From Streptomyces sp. NBC_01306 (lineage in GTDB: Bacteria > Actinomycetota > Actinomycetes > Streptomycetales > Streptomycetaceae), in contig NZ_JAPEPC010000001.1 in NCBI RefSeq assembly GCF_026340465.1, positions 6,124,501-6,188,500 of the forward strand: DNA of 64,000 nt, written 5' to 3'. Below are positions 60,988-64,000 of the stretch, piece by piece (position 1 is the first letter of the stretch; each line of letters begins with the position of its first letter). A program made the position numbers and the translations under genes. A model generated the notes under the pieces. That model was given only the letters and a program-made list of their open reading frames with translations. It was not told the origin of the DNA and ran no database searches.

Positions 60988-61871
60988 GCCGCCATCTTCT
61001 CGCGCGGCGCCCGCGCCGAGCCGGGGGGCATCGCCGGATGCCGTCCCAGCAGGACGATCCCCACGACGATCGCCGCGAGCCCGGCCGACTCCCAGGCCAG
61101 GGCTCCGGTGTCGGTGCGCAGCTGGTCGCCGAGGAACCCCACACCGCAGACGATGCCCGCGAGCGGCTGGGCCGCGGTGAGCGCGGGCAGCGAACTGCGC
61201 AGCGGCGCTGCCTCGAACGCGCTCTGCACCAGGATCAGCCCGGTCACGCCCAGCACGATCACCGCGTACGGCTCCCAGCCCGTCGTCAGCGCCGCCCAGC
61301 CGCCGTGCTCCAGAAGCTGCCCGCTGACCCGGGTCAGGGCGTCCTGGAGCCCGTACAGCAGACCGGCGCCGAGTGCGAGGAGCGCGGGGCCCACGGTCAG
61401 CCGGGTCCGTTTGGCGCAGACCGTCAGGACCATCGCGGTGCCGGCCACCACGCCGATGATCAGCCAGTGCCGCAGCTCGTTCACCGACGCGGCGCCGGGC
61501 TTCGGCTGGCCTGCCAGGATGAAGGCCGCGACCCCGCCCGCCAGCAGCGCGAGACCGCCCCAGCCCTGCCGCCCCAGCGGCTGTCCGGTCTGGTGCCGGG
61601 AGAGCGCCATGGCGAAGAGCAGGTTTGTCGCGAGCAGCGGTTCGACCAGCGAGATCTCGCCGTGGCCGAGCGCCAGGGCCCCCAGCACCATGCCGCAGAC
61701 CATCAGCGCGATGCCGCCCAGCCAGAGCGGCACCCGCACCAGGTCGAGCAGCAGCCGGAAGGAGAGGAAGTCCTTCATGGGGGCGTGCCTGGCCGCTCTC
61801 TGCTGGAGCACGAATCCGAATCCGAGACAGCAGGCCGCGGCCACCGAGAGCGCGACGACGAGTACCGACAC
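60984..61871 (-). CDS. DMT-superfamily (EamA-like) membrane transporter
   Basis: A 295-aa integral membrane protein with about nine or ten hydrophobic segments, from LVVALSVAAACCLGFGF near the start to LAAIVVGIVLLG near the end. The layout matches the DMT family with a QQRAARHAP segment after the first helix, common in actinobacteria. The GTG start is chosen because the first helix begins right after it. Substrate unknown. Coupled to the Nudix gene. Confidence 0.8.
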   Translation of the reverse strand: MSVLVVALSVAAACCLGFGFVLQQRAARHAPMKDFLSFRLLLDLVRVPLWLGGIALMVCGMVLGALALGHGEISLVEPLLATNLLFAMALSRHQTGQPLGRQGWGGLALLAGGVAAFILAGQPKPGAASVNELRHWLIIGVVAGTAMVLTVCAKRTRLTVGPALLALGAGLLYGLQDALTRVSGQLLEHGGWAALTTGWEPYAVIVLGVTGLILVQSAFEAAPLRSSLPALTAAQPLAGIVCGVGFLGDQLRTDTGALAWESAGLAAIVVGIVLLGRHPAMPPGSARAPREKMAA

Positions 61872-62021
61872 GTGATCAACCTCAAGACCGGCCAGAAGGG
61901 GCGGGGTTCTGGCGACGATAGCGCCTGCGGGTGCACCTGTACCCGTTGAGTGCACCGAACGGGACGGTTGACGCAGCTTCGGGACGAACTGAAGATGTGA
62001 CCCACAAGTAACCTGGCAGGG

Positions 62022-63704
62022 ATGGGGCTCATGGCGGACGACGCTGACGTGATCGTGATCGGGGCCGGGCTCGCCGGTCTGGTGGCCACCGCCGAGCTGG
62101 TGGACGCGGGGAAGAAGGTGATCCTCCTCGACCAGGAACCCGAGCAGTCGATGGGCGGGCAGGCGCACTGGTCCTTCGGCGGTCTGTTCTTCGTCGACTC
62201 GCCCGAACAGCGGCGCTTCCGGGTCAAGGACAGCCGCGAGCTGGCGATGCAGGACTGGCTGGGCACCGCCGGTTTCGACCGGCCCGAGGACCACTGGCCG
62301 CGGCAGTGGGCCGAGGCGTACGTGGACTTCGCGGCGGGCGAGAAGCGGGCCTGGCTGCACGCCCAGGGGATGCGCTTCTTCCCGGTCGTCGGCTGGGCGG
62401 AGCGCGGCGGGTACGACGCGACCGGCCACGGCAACTCCGTACCGCGCTTCCACATCACCTGGGGGACCGGGCCCGGCGTCGTCGCGCCCTTCGAGCGCCG
62501 GGTGCGGGAGGGTGTGGCGCGCGGCCTGGTGCAGCTCAGGTTCCGCCACCGGGTCACCGGCCTCGCCCGCAGCGCCGGTGCGGTGGACACGGTGACCGGT
62601 GAGGTGCTGGAGGCGAGCGGGGCCGAGCGGGGCACCGCCAGCAGCCGCGCGGTCACCGGCGAGTTCACCTACCGGGCACAGGCGGTCATCGTCACCTCGG
62701 GCGGGATCGGCGGCAACCACGACCTCGTACGGGCCCAGTGGCCGGAGCGGCTCGGCACCCCGCCCGCGCACATGCTGTCGGGGGTGCCCGCCCACGTGGA
62801 CGGGCTGATGCTGGGCATCGCGGAGGCCGCGGGCGGCAGCCAGATCAACCGGGACCGGATGTGGCACTACACCGAGGGCATTCAGAACTGGAACCCGATC
62901 TGGGCGAAGCACGGCATCCGCATCCTGCCGGGGCCCTCGTCGCTCTGGTTCGACGCGCGCGGCAAACGCCTGCCGGTACCGCTCTTCCCCGGCTTCGACA
63001 CCCTGGGCACGCTCGACCACATCATGAAGTCGGGCCACGACTACACCTGGTTCGTCCTCGACCAGCGCATCATCGGCAAGGAGTTCGCCCTCTCGGGCTC
63101 CGAGCAGAACCCGGACCTGACGGGGAAGTCCGTCCGTGACGTCATCGGGCGGGCGCGCGCCGACGTACCCGCGCCGGTGAAGGCGTTCATGGACAACGGC
63201 GCGGACTTCGTCGTGGAGAAGGACCTGGCGTCGCTGGTGCGCGGGATGAACAAGCTCACCGGGGAGCCGCTGATCGACGAGGCCGGGCTGCGCCGGGAGA
63301 TCGTCGCCCGCGACCGGGAGATCGGCAATCCCTTCACGAAGGACCTCCAGGTGATGGCGGTCCGCGGCGCCCGGAAGTATCTGGGCGACAAGCTCATCCG
63401 CACGGCCGCGCCGCACCGCATCCTGGATCCCGCGGCGGGCCCGCTGATCGCGGTGAAACTGCACATCCTGACGCGCAAGTCGCTGGGCGGCCTGGAGACG
63501 GACCTGTCGTCCCGGGTCCTCGCGGAGCCGGCCGGCGGTACGGACAGGGGCGCGCCCGTGCCCGGTCTGTACGCGGCGGGGGAGGCGGCCGGGTTCGGCG
63601 GTGGCGGGGTGCACGGCTACCGGTCGCTGGAGGGCACGTTCCTGGGCGGCTGCATCTACTCCGGGCGGACCGCCGGGCGGGCTGCGGCCCGGGCGGTGGG
63701 GTAG
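62022..63704 (+). CDS. FAD-binding dehydrogenase (ketosteroid dehydrogenase/fumarate reductase-like)
   Basis: A 560-aa flavoprotein. It has the FAD motif VIVIGAGLAGLVATAEL with Asp in LLDQEP, then MGGQAHWSFGGLFF, typical of the actinobacterial FAD-binding dehydrogenase family related to 3-ketosteroid delta-1-dehydrogenase. The C-terminal FAD motif is GLYAAGEAAGFGGGGVHGY. Translation may start at the second ATG (62031). Substrate unknown; a steroid or other hydrophobic ketone is only a guess from the family. Confidence 0.86.
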   Translation: MGLMADDADVIVIGAGLAGLVATAELVDAGKKVILLDQEPEQSMGGQAHWSFGGLFFVDSPEQRRFRVKDSRELAMQDWLGTAGFDRPEDHWPRQWAEAYVDFAAGEKRAWLHAQGMRFFPVVGWAERGGYDATGHGNSVPRFHITWGTGPGVVAPFERRVREGVARGLVQLRFRHRVTGLARSAGAVDTVTGEVLEASGAERGTASSRAVTGEFTYRAQAVIVTSGGIGGNHDLVRAQWPERLGTPPAHMLSGVPAHVDGLMLGIAEAAGGSQINRDRMWHYTEGIQNWNPIWAKHGIRILPGPSSLWFDARGKRLPVPLFPGFDTLGTLDHIMKSGHDYTWFVLDQRIIGKEFALSGSEQNPDLTGKSVRDVIGRARADVPAPVKAFMDNGADFVVEKDLASLVRGMNKLTGEPLIDEAGLRREIVARDREIGNPFTKDLQVMAVRGARKYLGDKLIRTAAPHRILDPAAGPLIAVKLHILTRKSLGGLETDLSSRVLAEPAGGTDRGAPVPGLYAAGEAAGFGGGGVHGYRSLEGTFLGGCIYSGRTAGRAAARAVG

Positions 63705-63757
63705 CGGGGGCGGCGGGGCAGCGGGCGGTGGGGTGCGAGGGGCCGGCCGGCCCCGGC

Positions 63758-64000
63758 TCACCCTTCCTGGAGCCGCTCCACCACCCGGAACCGCTCGGCC
63801 ACGATCATCGTGTCGTCGTCCACGGTGAACTCCGGGTCCCGCAGCGCCTCCCGCATCTCGTCGCCGTGCCAGAACCGCTCGTGCCCCGCGCGCCACTCGG
63901 CGACCGATGTGTGACCCTCGCCCTCGTCCAGTGCGTGCTGGAGGCCGACGTCGCCCAGCCGCAGCACCCGTACCCCGGTCAGCTCGACCACCGCGACCTC
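63758..64000 (-). CDS. ASCH-domain-like protein (partial, runs off right edge)
   Basis: Only the C-terminal 80 or so residues are visible, from EVAVVELTGVRVLRLGDVG to VAERFRVVERLQEG. The segments EGHTSVAEWRAGHERFW and VDDDTMIVAERFRVV resemble the end of ASCH domains, which bind RNA or act as amidohydrolases of modified nucleosides. The start is beyond the window. It is convergent with the FAD dehydrogenase. Confidence 0.7.
   Translation of the reverse strand, partial: EVAVVELTGVRVLRLGDVGLQHALDEGEGHTSVAEWRAGHERFWHGDEMREALRDPEFTVDDDTMIVAERFRVVERLQEG

Noticed and set aside
1..64000. Prophage, integrative element or CRISPR array
   Set aside because: No integrase, transposase, phage structural gene, attachment-site tRNA or regular spaced repeat with spacers was seen. 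The Fxs block is the only accessory-looking region and has no mobility gene.

Overview
The window is high-GC actinobacterial DNA. Gene content and local order point to a Streptomyces chromosome: dense genes with strong G/C third-position preference, GTG and TTG starts, streptogrisin-type secreted proteases, a Streptomyces-type SoxR, a DnaE2/Y-family pair, and a homogentisate dioxygenase next to GntR and TetR regulators. From memory, much of it resembles the SCO169x-SCO174x interval of S. coelicolor, but no search was run. No tRNA, rRNA, CRISPR array, transposase or integrase was seen.

Layout. (1) 1-8.3 kb: two divergent arms of a probable organosulfur uptake and desulfurisation locus. It has a lipoprotein binding protein, a permease, a FAD/NAD(P)-binding protein, an ABC ATPase, two luciferase-like monooxygenases and a DUF1684 protein. 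A short leader peptide of the type found before actinobacterial sulfur genes lies upstream of the binding protein. (2) 8.4-22.1 kb: two streptogrisin-type protease genes (sprB-like and sprD-like) bracket a conflict/RiPP island. The island holds a SLOG nucleotide-sensor protein, a SLATT/DUF4231 membrane protein, and a complete Fxs system: FxSxx-COOH precursor, radical SAM/SPASM cyclophane synthase with a degenerate HExxH extension, AAC(3)-like acetyltransferase, TIR-like FxsC, and a giant ParA-TIR-NB-ARC-TPR protein. This is the most interesting part of the window. (3) 22.2-27.9 kb: a DUF3533-type membrane protein, then dnaE2 translationally coupled to an ImuB-like, apparently catalytically dead Y-family protein. 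(4) 28-39.3 kb: a secreted lipase, a methyltransferase, a short GntR, a DUF5925 AAA ATPase, a secreted SGNH esterase, a small basic protein, an orphan type ISP specificity domain, a zinc-ribbon/SPFH pair, a GntR regulator and hmgA. (5) 39.3-49.3 kb: an aldehyde and an alcohol dehydrogenase, a frameshifted SUMF1-family gene, acyl-CoA dehydrogenase, MaoC, soxR and small genes, interspersed with TetR regulators. (6) 49.4-53.5 kb: a secreted penicillin-acylase-family enzyme and a NamZ-type muramidase, facing each other across a perfect 18-bp hairpin. (7) 53.6-64 kb: SDR/acyl-CoA synthetase/TetR facing an ACAD/phosphotransferase operon, then a quinone oxidoreductase, Nudix, DMT transporter, FAD dehydrogenase and the end of an ASCH-domain gene.

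How the parts work together. Three TetR genes each have a matching pair of near-identical operator-like sequences in the window. Each can therefore be assigned a local target set: ALDH/ADH plus acyl-CoA dehydrogenase; TetR plus MaoC; and SDR/acyl-CoA synthetase plus phosphotransferase/ACAD. The last set resembles the enzymology of 4-hydroxyacyl-CoA catabolism. A fourth TetR shares a promoter region with hmgA that contains an inverted repeat. All starts, operators and terminators were read by eye; functions rest on motif and family recognition.
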